From assembly GCF_018135625.1 (NCBI RefSeq), contig NZ_CP073078.1:3442501-3506500 (forward strand): a stretch of 64,000 bases of DNA, given 5' to 3'. The first letter of the stretch is position 1. The number at the start of each line of letters is the position of its first letter. The notes beneath the pieces are model-generated. The model worked only from the letters and a program-made list of their open reading frames with translations. It was not told the DNA's origin and did no database searches. This document shows positions 33,478 to 42,799 of this stretch, one piece after another. The stretch is from Phenylobacterium montanum. GTDB taxonomy: Bacteria > Pseudomonadota > Alphaproteobacteria > Caulobacterales > Caulobacteraceae. Both the position numbers and the translations under genes were made by a program.

Positions 33478-35439
33478 TCAGGGATGATGCGGCGCGCGGC
33501 TCCCCGCGGTTTGAGCGTCCGCTTCCGCGGCGGCGCAGTCGGCGTCATGGGCGAGGCCAGGATCGACGAATGGAAGTATGGCCGCCAGCGGCGAAAGCGC
33601 GGCGCCCAGGACGACCGCGACGCCCGCCTGGGCCGGGGCCGCGCCGGCCTCCAGGCCGAGCTTGGGGCTCGCCAGGCGCCCGCTGACCGTGATCGGCGAC
33701 TGCAGCCGCACCAGGCGGAAGCGCTTGGGATGCCCCGTCAGGGTCAGGTCCACGGACTCGTCGCGCAGATCGACCTGGCCCCGGCCGTCGGTGCGGACCG
33801 TATCGCTGTCGAAGACGATCCGGTCGGCGGTCAGGACGCCGTTCCTGGCTGAAAACTGAGCCACCGCGCAGCGCACCCCCATATCGCTCTGGTCCTTGGC
33901 CAGCATCAGGCCCAGGGCCTTGGTGACGTTCACGCCCAGAAGCTCGCCCAGGCTCCGGCGCACCTCGCCATGCGGCGCGATGAAGGCGAGCGCGCCGTTG
34001 GCGCTGGCCGCAACCTCGCGCACCGAGGCGCCACGCCCGCTCAGCCGGGCCCTGGCCTGCAGCACGCCATCGAGCGGCGGCGGGCTGGTATGGGTGAAGA
34101 AGTCGGCCAGGCGGACCTGGCTGACCTTCAGGTCGAGCTCGTCGAGCGGTGTATCGGGACGGGCGTCCACGCGGATGCGGCCGGCCAGCCGGCCGCGGGG
34201 GAAGGTGAATTCCAGCGGGTCGGCGATCAGCACACCGTGGTCGAGCTTCAGGTTCAGCCGAACCTGCTTCAGCGGCAACCCGCCGGCCGCCATCACCGAC
34301 TCGGCCTTGTAGTCGACGACGGCGTCTGTCGAGCGGACGCGGGTCAGGTCGAGGCGGGCGTCGGGCAACAGCCGGACGTGCGGCTCGCCCTTGCGCGCGG
34401 CCGCGACGACGCCCGGCTTCGCGCCGACCGCGGCCCCGAGATCCGACAGGGCCAGGATATGCGACCGCAGGCTCGCCCTGACGAAGGGCCGGCCGCTGGA
34501 ATGATCGACGCTCAAGGCGCCGGCGAGGTCGCTGCGGCCGACCCGACCCCTTATCGGATCGAAACTGTAGCGATGCCCGTCGCGCACCAGAACGCCGCCG
34601 AGGCTGTAGGCCGGCGTATTGGGGAAGGCGACGCCGGTCAGATGATAGAGGTCGGCCATGTCCGGGCCGGATGCGGCGAGGCTGGCCCTGACTTGACCGA
34701 AATCGAAGGGGCGGGTCAGGACGCCTCGGGCCAGGACGTGGGTGGCGCCGGCGCGCATGTCGGCGTCGAAGGCGTAGGGCTTGTCGGCCTTGACGTAGAG
34801 CAGCGGCCCGCCGGTCAAGGTCAGGCCGAACGGATCATTGTTAAGCGAGCCCTGGCCGATCAGGCGGAACTGGCCACGCCCACCGACGCCGAGGGTCTCG
34901 TCGGACCGGACCTGGGCCTCGATGACCAGCCGGCGGGACTGGTCGACGAGATGCAGCCGGCTGTCGTGGATAGCCAGATGCTCGATCGGCGGCAGCTTCA
35001 TCGGCGCCCGACCGCCGGCCGGGGTGCGCCAGTTGGCGTGGCCGGCGCCGTCTCGGACCGCGCGGATATCGGCATGCCCCAGTTCGATCAGCGGCAGGTC
35101 CGCCCGGCCCGCCAGGAGGGGCAAAAGCTTGATCCGGGCGCGGAATAGCCCGACCCGCGCGAGATCGCCGGGGACGCCACTGGATCCGCCGATCTGGAGG
35201 TCGCGGGCGCTGGCCTCGGGTTCGAGCGACAGGAGGCGAGCCGTCAGGTCGCCATGGATGACGATGCTGCGCCCCGCCGTGGCCGAGGCGATGCGCCCGA
35301 CCGGCCCGCGGAGAAAGTTCCAGTGGGTGTTGGACAGGATCAGCGCCGCGCCGGCGACCAGCGCCGCCAGAACGCCGAGAATGATGGCGCCGAGCCTCAC
35401 CCCCTTGATGGTCGGCGGCTGGATGGCCGTGTCCCGCAA
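33478..35439 (-). CDS. AsmA-like family membrane-anchored protein
   Basis: About 653 residues. One N-terminal membrane helix (LGAIILGVLAALVAGAALIL) is followed by a long periplasmic part of beta-rich repeats as in AsmA/TamB-like proteins, with IVIHGDLTARLLSLEPEA near the start and the conserved C-terminal block DMGVRCAVAQFSARNGVLTA and VDLRDESVDLTLTGHPK. Such proteins bridge the periplasm for lipid transport. The frame is open back to 35550, but the residues there look non-coding; I chose TTG 35439, about 14 residues before the helix, while GTG 35400 is another option. It ends with a His/Ala-rich tail. Confidence 0.84.
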   Translation of the reverse strand: MRDTAIQPPTIKGVRLGAIILGVLAALVAGAALILSNTHWNFLRGPVGRIASATAGRSIVIHGDLTARLLSLEPEASARDLQIGGSSGVPGDLARVGLFRARIKLLPLLAGRADLPLIELGHADIRAVRDGAGHANWRTPAGGRAPMKLPPIEHLAIHDSRLHLVDQSRRLVIEAQVRSDETLGVGGRGQFRLIGQGSLNNDPFGLTLTGGPLLYVKADKPYAFDADMRAGATHVLARGVLTRPFDFGQVRASLAASGPDMADLYHLTGVAFPNTPAYSLGGVLVRDGHRYSFDPIRGRVGRSDLAGALSVDHSSGRPFVRASLRSHILALSDLGAAVGAKPGVVAAARKGEPHVRLLPDARLDLTRVRSTDAVVDYKAESVMAAGGLPLKQVRLNLKLDHGVLIADPLEFTFPRGRLAGRIRVDARPDTPLDELDLKVSQVRLADFFTHTSPPPLDGVLQARARLSGRGASVREVAASANGALAFIAPHGEVRRSLGELLGVNVTKALGLMLAKDQSDMGVRCAVAQFSARNGVLTADRIVFDSDTVRTDGRGQVDLRDESVDLTLTGHPKRFRLVRLQSPITVSGRLASPKLGLEAGAAPAQAGVAVVLGAALSPLAAILPFVDPGLAHDADCAAAEADAQTAGSRAPHHP

Positions 35440-35683
35440 AAGTCCTGGTCCTGTTCGCCAAAAGAACGAAACCCGCGGATATCCCGGCTTGTTCCCAATT
35501 GTGATCGGCGCGGCGGCAGCGCGGGAACCGCAAATTCCCAAGCCCGGCAAGGCAAGACAGCGCTTTCGCTATACTGCATACCTATACCGCACACCCCAGA
35601 TCCGGGCGCCTCATAAAACTGCCTTCACTGTGCATTAACAAGATTTGCCGCTCTCTAAGACTTGCTTGCCGTTGGGAGGCGAC

Positions 35684-37354
35684 ATGCAGTCTCGAGCTAC
35701 AAGGGAAAAATCGTTCCAAGCCCCGAGCTGGTCGAACAACGCCGTTCGCTCGCTCGTCACGGGCGACGCGCGATTTCTCGCCTTCGCCTTCGCCGGCGCT
35801 GACCTCCTGGTCGAGTTCGACGAGAACTGGAACATCCTCTACGGGATGAGCTTCGCCGACGGCAAGGTCGAGGGCCTGCGCGCCAAGACCCTGTACGAAC
35901 TGGTCGACGCCACGTCGCTGCCCGCCCTGATGAGCCTGCCGGCGTCCCTGGAGCCCAATACCCGCGCGGCGGCGGCCAATGTGGTGCTGAAGACCCTGGA
36001 CGGTCCGCAGAGGGCGGTGATGCGCGCCTTCCGCTCGCGCGACCTCGGCTCGCGCATTTCATGCACCTTTTCGCTGGGCATCGAGCTGCCTAAGACGGCC
36101 GGGGCGGCGCAGTCGCCGCCCAGCGTCCCGATGCTGGCGGCCGAGGACTTCATCGAGCGGGTCTCCGAGATCATGGAAGACCCGCGCGCCCTGCGCGAGC
36201 GGCTATACCTGACCTTCGTCGAGGTGGCGGCCGCCCGCCAGCTGGGCGACCAGCCCCTGGCCGAGGCGATCCGATCGGCCCTGTCCCAGCTCGAGGCGCT
36301 GTTCTTGCGCTCGGCGGTCAACCAGGCCGCGGCCAAGGTCGCGGCCGGCCGCTACGTGCTGCTGACCAATGAAAAGACGCCGCTGGAGCAGCTCGACAAG
36401 GCCATCGACGGCCTGGGCGCCGAGATCGCCGCCCTGCTGGCGCCGCGCATGTCGCAGGCCCAAATCAACGATCCATCCCGTCCCGGCGCCGGGGTTCGTG
36501 CGGTCCGCTACGCCATCGACCGTTTCCTGGCCCAGGAGGGCGATCCCGACGTCGCCACCCTGGCGGCCGAACTTTCAACCACCTTCAAGGACGCCGGCGC
36601 CTTCCGCGTCGCGGTCAAGGACCGCAAGTTCAAGCTGGCCTATCAGCCGATCGTCCGCCTGGCCGACGAGAAGGTCCACGCCTACGAGGCGCTGCTGCGC
36701 ATCCCCGGCAAGGACAACACCGCCGCCTCGATCCGCATGGCCGAGCAACTGGGCCTGATCGACCAGCTGGACGTGGCCGTGGCCGAAGCGGCGTGGCGCG
36801 TGCTGGAGGCCGACCGCACCCGCGAGCTGTCGATCGCCATCAACATTTCCGGCGGCGCGCTGCGCGACGACGGCTATGTCCAGGGCCTGATCGCCATGAC
36901 CAAGCGCTCGCAGTCGATGCGCAACCGCTTCTGCATCGAGATCACCGAGCGCGCCGCCCTGGAGGACCTGGAGGGCATCGACCGGCGGGTGCAGGTGCTG
37001 AGGAAGATGGGCTTCAACGTCTGCGTCGATGATTTCGGCGCCGGGGCGGCCTCGTTCGACTATTTGCGCGCGCTCAATATCGACACCATCAAGATCGACG
37101 GCCGCTATGTGCGGGAACTGGCGACCAGCCAGCGCTCGCGCCTGCTGGTCGGGCATTTCGTGCGCTTGTGCGCGGTGCTGAACATCAAGACCGTCGGCGC
37201 CCGCACCGAAGACAAGGCCGCCGCCGACTCCCTGCGCGAGCTGGGCGTCGACTATGCCCAGGGCTGGCACTACGGCCATCCGGTGGACGAACCGAGAACC
37301 ACCGACAAGCTGGTCGCCCCGCGCCGCAAGGGGCTGCAGGAGACCTGGCAGTAG
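35684..37354 (+). CDS. EAL-domain protein, probably catalytically altered
   Basis: 556 residues, no membrane helix. Residues 1-300 carry a PAS-like start (LLVEFDENWNILYG) and an Ala/Leu-rich helical region, then an EAL domain from about 310. Retained: E335 in YEALLR, AINISGG (Asn), IEITERA (Glu), VDDFGAGAAS (two Asp), TIKIDGRYV (Lys) and YAQGWHYGHP (Gln). The AEGVE motif is GARTED instead: the metal-binding Glu is replaced by Arg507. c-di-GMP hydrolysis may therefore be lost, leaving a binding or scaffold role. GGGAGG lies 5 bases before the ATG. It is divergent from the AsmA-like gene, next to the exopolysaccharide region. Confidence 0.88.
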   Translation: MQSRATREKSFQAPSWSNNAVRSLVTGDARFLAFAFAGADLLVEFDENWNILYGMSFADGKVEGLRAKTLYELVDATSLPALMSLPASLEPNTRAAAANVVLKTLDGPQRAVMRAFRSRDLGSRISCTFSLGIELPKTAGAAQSPPSVPMLAAEDFIERVSEIMEDPRALRERLYLTFVEVAAARQLGDQPLAEAIRSALSQLEALFLRSAVNQAAAKVAAGRYVLLTNEKTPLEQLDKAIDGLGAEIAALLAPRMSQAQINDPSRPGAGVRAVRYAIDRFLAQEGDPDVATLAAELSTTFKDAGAFRVAVKDRKFKLAYQPIVRLADEKVHAYEALLRIPGKDNTAASIRMAEQLGLIDQLDVAVAEAAWRVLEADRTRELSIAINISGGALRDDGYVQGLIAMTKRSQSMRNRFCIEITERAALEDLEGIDRRVQVLRKMGFNVCVDDFGAGAASFDYLRALNIDTIKIDGRYVRELATSQRSRLLVGHFVRLCAVLNIKTVGARTEDKAAADSLRELGVDYAQGWHYGHPVDEPRTTDKLVAPRRKGLQETWQ

Positions 37355-37358
37355 GATT

Positions 37359-37380
37359 TCCGGGAGCGCGAACTCCCGCG
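37359..37380 (+). terminator. Hairpin after the EAL gene
   Basis: CGGGAG-CGCGAA-CTCCCG (37361-37378) starts 7 bases past the stop. The stem is 6 perfect pairs; no T run follows, so it is only a possible terminator. The rest of the gap to 37628 shows no gene. Confidence 0.35.
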
Positions 37381-37628
37381 CGCCGAGGGGGGAATGTCGG
37401 GGGGCCTCGGCGCGCGGGTCCGCCGGGCGGGACGCCAGCCCGGCGAAGGCGAAATTGGGACCCGACCCAAGATGGCGAAACTGGCCAGAACGGCCTCGGC
37501 CACAGCGCCAGCGCGCCGGGTCCGGCTATCGTGGTCAGCTCCAATCGCTACCCCACCATGCTTCGTGCGCCCGAACACAAAGGCGCAGAACCTTCAGATA
37601 TCGGTTCAGCCGTGTGCGGTGCGGCGGC

Positions 37629-37952
37629 TCACTCGCCGCCGTCGGGGCCCCAGAAGATGGCCCAGGTGAGGAAGTCGTCGCTGAAGTCCTCGAAGCGGTG
37701 CTCGGCGCAGGCCTCGACGAAGATCACGTCGCCCGGGGCGAAGGGGCGCACCTCCTCGCCCTTGCGGAACCGGCCGGTCCCCGAGATGACGATGTAGAGT
37801 TCGTCCTGCTTGTGCGGGGTCTGCGGGTCGCTGCCCTTGGGGGCATAGACCAGGGCGCGCATCGAGCCGTGGCGGACGCCGGTGAAGAAGTCCTCGCCCG
37901 AGGCGGCCAGGCCCTTCTGGAACTCGGCCAGAGGGATCAGCCAGTCGCTCAT
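37629..37952 (-). CDS. Cupin domain protein
   Basis: 107 residues, one conserved cupin barrel: motif 1 around HKQDELYIVISGTGRF and motif 2 PGDVIFVEACAEHRFEDF supply possible metal ligands (His, Glu, His). A soluble, small single-domain protein; enzymatic versus binding role unknown. Its ATG overlaps the kup stop? It is the reverse: the kup gene stop lies within the first codons' region (ATGA overlap at 37949-37952), with the cupin gene reading leftward after kup, so the pair is translationally coupled. Confidence 0.82.
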   Translation of the reverse strand: MSDWLIPLAEFQKGLAASGEDFFTGVRHGSMRALVYAPKGSDPQTPHKQDELYIVISGTGRFRKGEEVRPFAPGDVIFVEACAEHRFEDFSDDFLTWAIFWGPDGGE

Positions 37953-39889
37953 ACGGTGACCTGGGCCCCCAGCTCGACCACCCGTCCGGGCGGTATCTTG
38001 AAGAAGTCGGTCGGATTGGCCGAGTTCTTGGTCAGGAAGATGAACAGCTTGTCCTGCCAGACCGGCATGCCCGAATGCTCGGCCCGGACCAGCGAGCGGC
38101 GCCCCAGGAAGAAGCTGGTGGTCATGATGTCAAACTTCAGCCCCTGCTTCCTGCAGATCTGCAGCGCCTTGGGCAGGTTCGGGCTCTCCATGAAGCCGTA
38201 GGTCAGGGTCAGCTTCTTGAAGTCGTCGCTGATTTTCTCGATCGCGATGCGGTCGCATTCGGGCACTTCGGGGATGTCCGCCGTGCGCACGGTGACGATG
38301 ACATTCATCTGATGCAGCACCTTGTTGTGCTTGAGATTGTGCATCAGGGCCACCGGGGCCATGTCGGCGTCGGCGGTCAGGTACATGGCCGTGCCCGGCG
38401 AGCGATAGGGCGGGCGCGCCTTCAGCATGTCGATCAGGTCGCACAGGGGCAGGCTGTCGCGGCGGGTCTTCTCGCTGAGGATGTGCGAGCCGCGGCTCCA
38501 GGTCCACATGACCAGCATCAGGCCGAGGCCCAGGGCCACCGGCACCCAGGCGCCCTCGACCAGCTTGACCAGGTTCGAGGAGATGAACACTAGGTCGATC
38601 ACCCCGATCGGGACCACCAGGGCCGCGGCCTGCCACAGCCGCCAATTCCAAACCTTCCGCACGATCACCCAGGCCAGCAGGGTGTCGACGAACATGGCTC
38701 CGGTCACCGCCGCGCCATAGGCCGAGGCCAGGTGGGCCGAGGTCTGGAACACGAACAGCAGCAGCATGACCCCGATGGTCAGGAACAGGTTGACCGAAGG
38801 AATGAAGATCTGGCCGGCCTGGGTCTCCGAGGTGCGGCGGATGTTCATTCGCGGCAGAAGGCCGAGCTGGACCGCCTGCTGGGTCATGGAGAAGGCGCCG
38901 GTGATCACCGCCTGGCTGGCGATCACGGTGGCGGCGGTGGCCAGGCCCAGCACCGGCCAGTAGGCGTAGTCGGGCGCCATGGACCAGAAGGGGTCGTGGG
39001 CCTGGGGATGGCGCAGCATCATCGCGCCCTGGCCCAGATAGTTCAGCGCCAGGCAGGGCAGCACGAACCACAGCCAGGCGGCGCGGATCGGCCGGCGGCC
39101 GAAATGGCCCATGTCGGCATAGAGGGCCGAGGCGCCGGTGGCGACCAGGAACACCGCGCCCAGGATCAGGAAGCCCTTGTAGCCGCTGGAGAGCAGGAAG
39201 CTCACGCCGTAGTAGGGGCTGATCGCCCGGAGGATCGAGATGTCGTCGCCCAGGTGGTAGAGGCCCAGCCCCGCCAGGGCCAGGAACCACAGGGCCACGA
39301 TCGGGCCGAACAGGGCGGCGACCCGGTGGGTGCCGCGGGACTGGACCAGGAACAGGGCCACCAGGATGCCGGCGGCGATGCTCTCGACATAGGGGTTGAG
39401 CAGGTGGCCGATCTGCGGCGCGCCCTTGACCCCTTCGACGGCGGAGAGGACCGAGATCGCGGGCGTGATCAGGCAGTCGCCGAAGAACAGGGCCGCGCCG
39501 GCGACGCTGATGACGAAGATCGCCGCGGTGCGCCGGCCGGCGGCGTGCTGGGCCAGGGCGCTCAGGGCCAGGGTGCCCCCCTCGCCGCGGTTGTCGGCCC
39601 GCATCAGGAAGATGACGTACTTGACCGTGACCACCAGGATCAGGGCCCAGATCACCAGCGAGATCACCCCCAGCACCGCCATCTCGTGCGAGGCGCCGTG
39701 GCGGGCGTGGCCCAGGGCGACGCGCATGGCGTAGAGCGGGCTGGTGCCGATGTCGCCGAACACCACGCCCACCGCGCCCAGCATCAGGGCGGCCATGCCC
39801 TGGCTGGCGGGCTTGGGGGCGGCATTGGCGGGAAGGTCGGCGGCGAGTTCCGGCGCGGCCGTCGTGGCTTCGGGGCTGAGCCCAGTCAT
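37949..39889 (-). CDS. kup: Potassium transporter Kup
   Basis: 646 residues, the usual Kup/HAK size: about 12 membrane helices followed by a cytoplasmic domain. Signatures: LGAVGVVFGDIGTSPLYAM at the first helix, ADNRGEGGTLALSALA, FFGDCLITPAISVLSAVEG, YADMGHFGRRPIRAAW, LNYLGQGAM and FSMTQQAVQLGLLPRM. It imports K+ with protons across the inner membrane. The ATG at 39889 has GGAG 9 bases upstream; the frame is open further but not coding. The N terminus is an Ala/Pro-rich polar stretch. It overlaps the cupin gene by four bases. Confidence 0.95.
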   Translation of the reverse strand: MTGLSPEATTAAPELAADLPANAAPKPASQGMAALMLGAVGVVFGDIGTSPLYAMRVALGHARHGASHEMAVLGVISLVIWALILVVTVKYVIFLMRADNRGEGGTLALSALAQHAAGRRTAAIFVISVAGAALFFGDCLITPAISVLSAVEGVKGAPQIGHLLNPYVESIAAGILVALFLVQSRGTHRVAALFGPIVALWFLALAGLGLYHLGDDISILRAISPYYGVSFLLSSGYKGFLILGAVFLVATGASALYADMGHFGRRPIRAAWLWFVLPCLALNYLGQGAMMLRHPQAHDPFWSMAPDYAYWPVLGLATAATVIASQAVITGAFSMTQQAVQLGLLPRMNIRRTSETQAGQIFIPSVNLFLTIGVMLLLFVFQTSAHLASAYGAAVTGAMFVDTLLAWVIVRKVWNWRLWQAAALVVPIGVIDLVFISSNLVKLVEGAWVPVALGLGLMLVMWTWSRGSHILSEKTRRDSLPLCDLIDMLKARPPYRSPGTAMYLTADADMAPVALMHNLKHNKVLHQMNVIVTVRTADIPEVPECDRIAIEKISDDFKKLTLTYGFMESPNLPKALQICRKQGLKFDIMTTSFFLGRRSLVRAEHSGMPVWQDKLFIFLTKNSANPTDFFKIPPGRVVELGAQVTV

Positions 39890-40073
39890 GCAAGGTCTCC
39901 GGGGCATGTCAGCAACGCCCGCGGCCGGGCGGCGATCCCCAAAATTCAGCGGGCGATTACTCCCTTTCCGGGCGCGCTTCAATCGTCGCATGGTCGCGCC
40001 TGTTCCTGCGGCTTGAACGCCCCCGCGGCGCAGGCCACTCTTGCCGGTAAAGCTGATCGGAGACGCCGCCCGC

Positions 40074-40874
40074 ATGACGCGCCGCCTTTGCCTGGTGACC
40101 GGGGCCTCGGCCGGGATCGGCGCCGCCATCGCCAGGATCTACGCCGCCCACGGCTACGACATCGCCCTGACCGCCCGCCGCGTCGACAAGCTGGAGGCCG
40201 TGGCCGCCGATATCCGCATGCGGCACGGGGTCGAGACCCTGACCATCCCCGCCGACCTGGCCGAGCCCGGCGCCGTGGACAGGATCCTGGCTGATCTGGA
40301 GGGGCACGGGCGGGTGGTCGACGCCTTGGTCAACAACGCCGGCTACGGGGTGCCCGGCCGCTATGCCGAAACCCGCTGGGACCAGCAGGCCGCCTTCCTG
40401 CAGGTCCTGCTGGTGGCGGTGTGCGAGCTGACCCACAAGGTGTTCCCGGGGATGGTGGAGCGTCGGTTCGGCCGCATCGTCAATGTCGCCTCCCTGGCCG
40501 GGCTGGTTCCCGGCACGGCGGGCGCCACCCTCTATGGCGCGACCAAGGCCTTTCTGGTCCGCTTCTCCCAGAGCCTGCATCTGGAGGGCCAGGAGGCCGG
40601 GGTGCATGTCAGCGCCCTCTGCCCCGGCTTCACCTTCTCTGAATTCCACGACGTCACCGGCACGCGCGAGCAGGTGTCCAAGAACACCCCGCCCTGGCTG
40701 TGGATGGGCGCCGACGAGGTGGCTGCGGCGGGCTACGAGGCCGCCGAGGCCAACCGCGCCATCTGCGTCCCCGGCGCGCCGAACAAGACCATCGCCGCCA
40801 TCGCCAAGCTGATTCCCGACGACTGGGCCCTGGCCCTGATCGCGCGCGAACAGGGACGGTTTCGGCGGGGGTAG
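40074..40874 (+). CDS. SDR family short-chain dehydrogenase
   Basis: 266 residues of the classical short-chain dehydrogenase family. NAD(P)-binding GASAGIGAAIARIYA near residue 12, NNAGYG, catalytic Ser in VNVASLAG and YGATKAFLVRFS with the YxxxK pair. The Arg in LTARRVDK after strand 2 suggests NADP preference. Substrate unknown. Start at ATG 40074; a GTG 33 bases upstream is possible. It is convergent with purH, with a long inverted repeat between the two stops. Confidence 0.88.
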   Translation: MTRRLCLVTGASAGIGAAIARIYAAHGYDIALTARRVDKLEAVAADIRMRHGVETLTIPADLAEPGAVDRILADLEGHGRVVDALVNNAGYGVPGRYAETRWDQQAAFLQVLLVAVCELTHKVFPGMVERRFGRIVNVASLAGLVPGTAGATLYGATKAFLVRFSQSLHLEGQEAGVHVSALCPGFTFSEFHDVTGTREQVSKNTPPWLWMGADEVAAAGYEAAEANRAICVPGAPNKTIAAIAKLIPDDWALALIAREQGRFRRG

Positions 40875-40876
40875 TG

Positions 40877-41030
40877 AAGCCCTCCCCCTCGATGGGGGAG
40901 GGTTGGGAGGGGGTGTGACCGCGAGGATGGAGCGAAGATCGCAGTTGGGCGCCGGAGCCACCGCAGCTCAAGTCGTCACCGCAGGCGCGAACACCCCCAT
41001 CCAACCTTCCCCCATCGAGGGGGAAGGCTT
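40877..41030. repeat. Inverted intergenic repeat pair (SDR / purH gap)
   Basis: Left arm 40877-40916 and right arm 40991-41030 are imperfect reverse complements of about 40 bases, around a 74-base centre. Each arm also has an inner dyad (CCTCCCCCTCGATGGGGGAGG type). The pair fills the space between two convergent stops and would fold into a long hairpin in either transcript, so it may act as a two-way terminator. It looks like a dispersed intergenic element; the copy number in the genome is unknown. Confidence 0.75.
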
Positions 41031-41036
41031 TTCGTG

Positions 41037-42650
41037 TCAGTGACGGAACACCCGCGTCCCGGTGAAGGCCATGGCGATGCCCGCCTCGTCAGCTGCGGCG
41101 ATGACCTCGTCGTCGCGGATCGAGCCGCCGGGCTGGATCACCGCCGTCGCCCCCGCCTCGACCGCCTGCAAGAGGCCGTCGGCGAAGGGGAAGAAGGCGT
41201 CGGAGGCGCAGGCCGAGCCCTTGGCCAGGGACTGGGGCAGGCCGGCGGCTTCTGCGGCCTCGGCGGCGCGCAGGGCGGCGATGCGGGCGCTATCGCGGCG
41301 GTTCATCTGGCCGGCGCCGATGCCGGCGGTCTGGCCATCCTTGGCGTAGATCACCGCATTGGACTTGGTGTGCTTGGCCACGGTGAAGGCGAACAGCATG
41401 TCCTCGATCTCGCGCGGAGTCGGGGCGCGCTTGGTGACGATCTTGAGGTCCGCCGCGGTGATCCGCGCCGCATCGCGCGACTGCACCAGAAAGCCGCCCG
41501 AGACCGAGCGGAACGTCTCGCCACCGGCCAGCGGGTCCGGCAGGCCGCCGGTGACCAGCAGGCGCAGGTTCTTGCGCTTGGCGAAGACGGCGATGGCGTC
41601 CTCGTCGGCGTCGGGGGCGATCACCACCTCGGTGAAAATCTTGGCGATCTCCTCGGCCGCAGCGCCGTCCAGTTTGCGGTTCAAAGCCACGATGCCGCCG
41701 AAGGCCGAGACGGCGTCGCACTCCAGCGCCTTCAGATAAGCCGCCTTCAAGTCCGCCCCGGTGGCCACGCCGCAGGGATTGGCGTGCTTGATGATGGCCA
41801 CGGCCGCGCTCGCCGCCGGGTCGAACTCGGCCACCAGCTCGAAGGCGGCGTCGGTGTCGTTGATGTTGTTGTAGCTGAGCTCCTTGCCCTGCAGCTGGCG
41901 GGCGGTGGCCACGCCGGCGCGGGGATTGGCGTAGCGGTAGAAGGCCGCCTTCTGATGCGGGTTCTCGCCATAGCGCATGGTCTGGACCAGCTGGCCGGCG
42001 AAGGCCTTGCGCGTCGGCGCCTCGTCGCCCACCGCCTGGGCGAACCAGGCCGAGATGGCGGCGTCATAGGCGGCGGTGCGGGCATAGGCGCGGGCGGCGA
42101 GCTGCTTGCGCAGGGCGAGGGTCGTGGCGCCCTCGGCCTTCAGCGCCGCCAGCACCTCGGCCATGTCGGCCGGATCGGTGCAGACGGCGACATAGCCATG
42201 GTTCTTGGCCGCCGAGCGGATCATGGCCGGGCCGCCGATGTCGATGTTCTCGACGCACTCGGCGAAGTCGCCGCCCTTGGCCACCGTCTCTTCGAACGGG
42301 TAGAGGTTCACGTATAGCAGGTCGATGCCGCCGATGCCGTGCTCGCTCATCGCCGCCTTGTGCGCCGGGGCGTCGCGCACGCCCAAAAGGCCGCCGTGCA
42401 CGATCGGGTGCAGGGTCTTGACCCGCCCGTCCATCATCTCGGGAAAGCCGGTAAGGTCCGAGACGTCCTTCACCGCCAGGCCGGCAGCGGCGATGGCGGC
42501 CTTGGTGCCGCCTGTCGAGACCAGTTCGACGCCCAGCTCGACCAGGGCCTTGGCGGCCTCGATCAGGCCGGTCTTGTCCGAGACCGAGATCAGGGCGCGC
42601 TTGACGGGGGCTTTGTCGGCGGGGGCGGGATAGTCGGGGGCGTGAGGCAA
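41037..42650 (-). CDS. purH: AICAR transformylase / IMP cyclohydrolase
   Basis: 537 residues, bifunctional last two steps of IMP synthesis. The N-terminal cyclohydrolase has [47 protein letters not shown] and [10 protein letters not shown]. The C-terminal transformylase has [39 protein letters not shown] with the catalytic Lys-His, and ends with [11 protein letters not shown] and [13 protein letters not shown]. The TTG at 42650 is chosen because AAGGAG lies 6 bases upstream; the frame opens at another TTG 15 bases earlier. It lies 149 bases downstream of the heparinase-like gene, same strand. Confidence 0.95.
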   Translation of the reverse strand: MPHAPDYPAPADKAPVKRALISVSDKTGLIEAAKALVELGVELVSTGGTKAAIAAAGLAVKDVSDLTGFPEMMDGRVKTLHPIVHGGLLGVRDAPAHKAAMSEHGIGGIDLLYVNLYPFEETVAKGGDFAECVENIDIGGPAMIRSAAKNHGYVAVCTDPADMAEVLAALKAEGATTLALRKQLAARAYARTAAYDAAISAWFAQAVGDEAPTRKAFAGQLVQTMRYGENPHQKAAFYRYANPRAGVATARQLQGKELSYNNINDTDAAFELVAEFDPAASAAVAIIKHANPCGVATGADLKAAYLKALECDAVSAFGGIVALNRKLDGAAAEEIAKIFTEVVIAPDADEDAIAVFAKRKNLRLLVTGGLPDPLAGGETFRSVSGGFLVQSRDAARITAADLKIVTKRAPTPREIEDMLFAFTVAKHTKSNAVIYAKDGQTAGIGAGQMNRRDSARIAALRAAEAAEAAGLPQSLAKGSACASDAFFPFADGLLQAVEAGATAVIQPGGSIRDDEVIAAADEAGIAMAFTGTRVFRH

Positions 42651-42799
42651 GGCGATCTCCTTCAACGAGCGTTTGAGGACATTGCCCAGGCGAGCGGCGG
42701 ATATGTCCCCGCGCTCCCCGGTGGTCGCCCACCTTCATCGCCAGTCACGCAAGGAATGGCCGGGGGATAGGCGGGGGCGGGGTTGGAGTCAACGGCCCC

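Noticed and set aside
35630-35645. CtrA binding site upstream of the EAL gene
   Set aside because: Only one TTAAC half-site is visible, without the second TTAA at 7-base spacing.
40877-41030. Transposon or CRISPR remnant
   Set aside because: No transposase, no direct target repeats and only two inverted arms; fits an intergenic repeat better.
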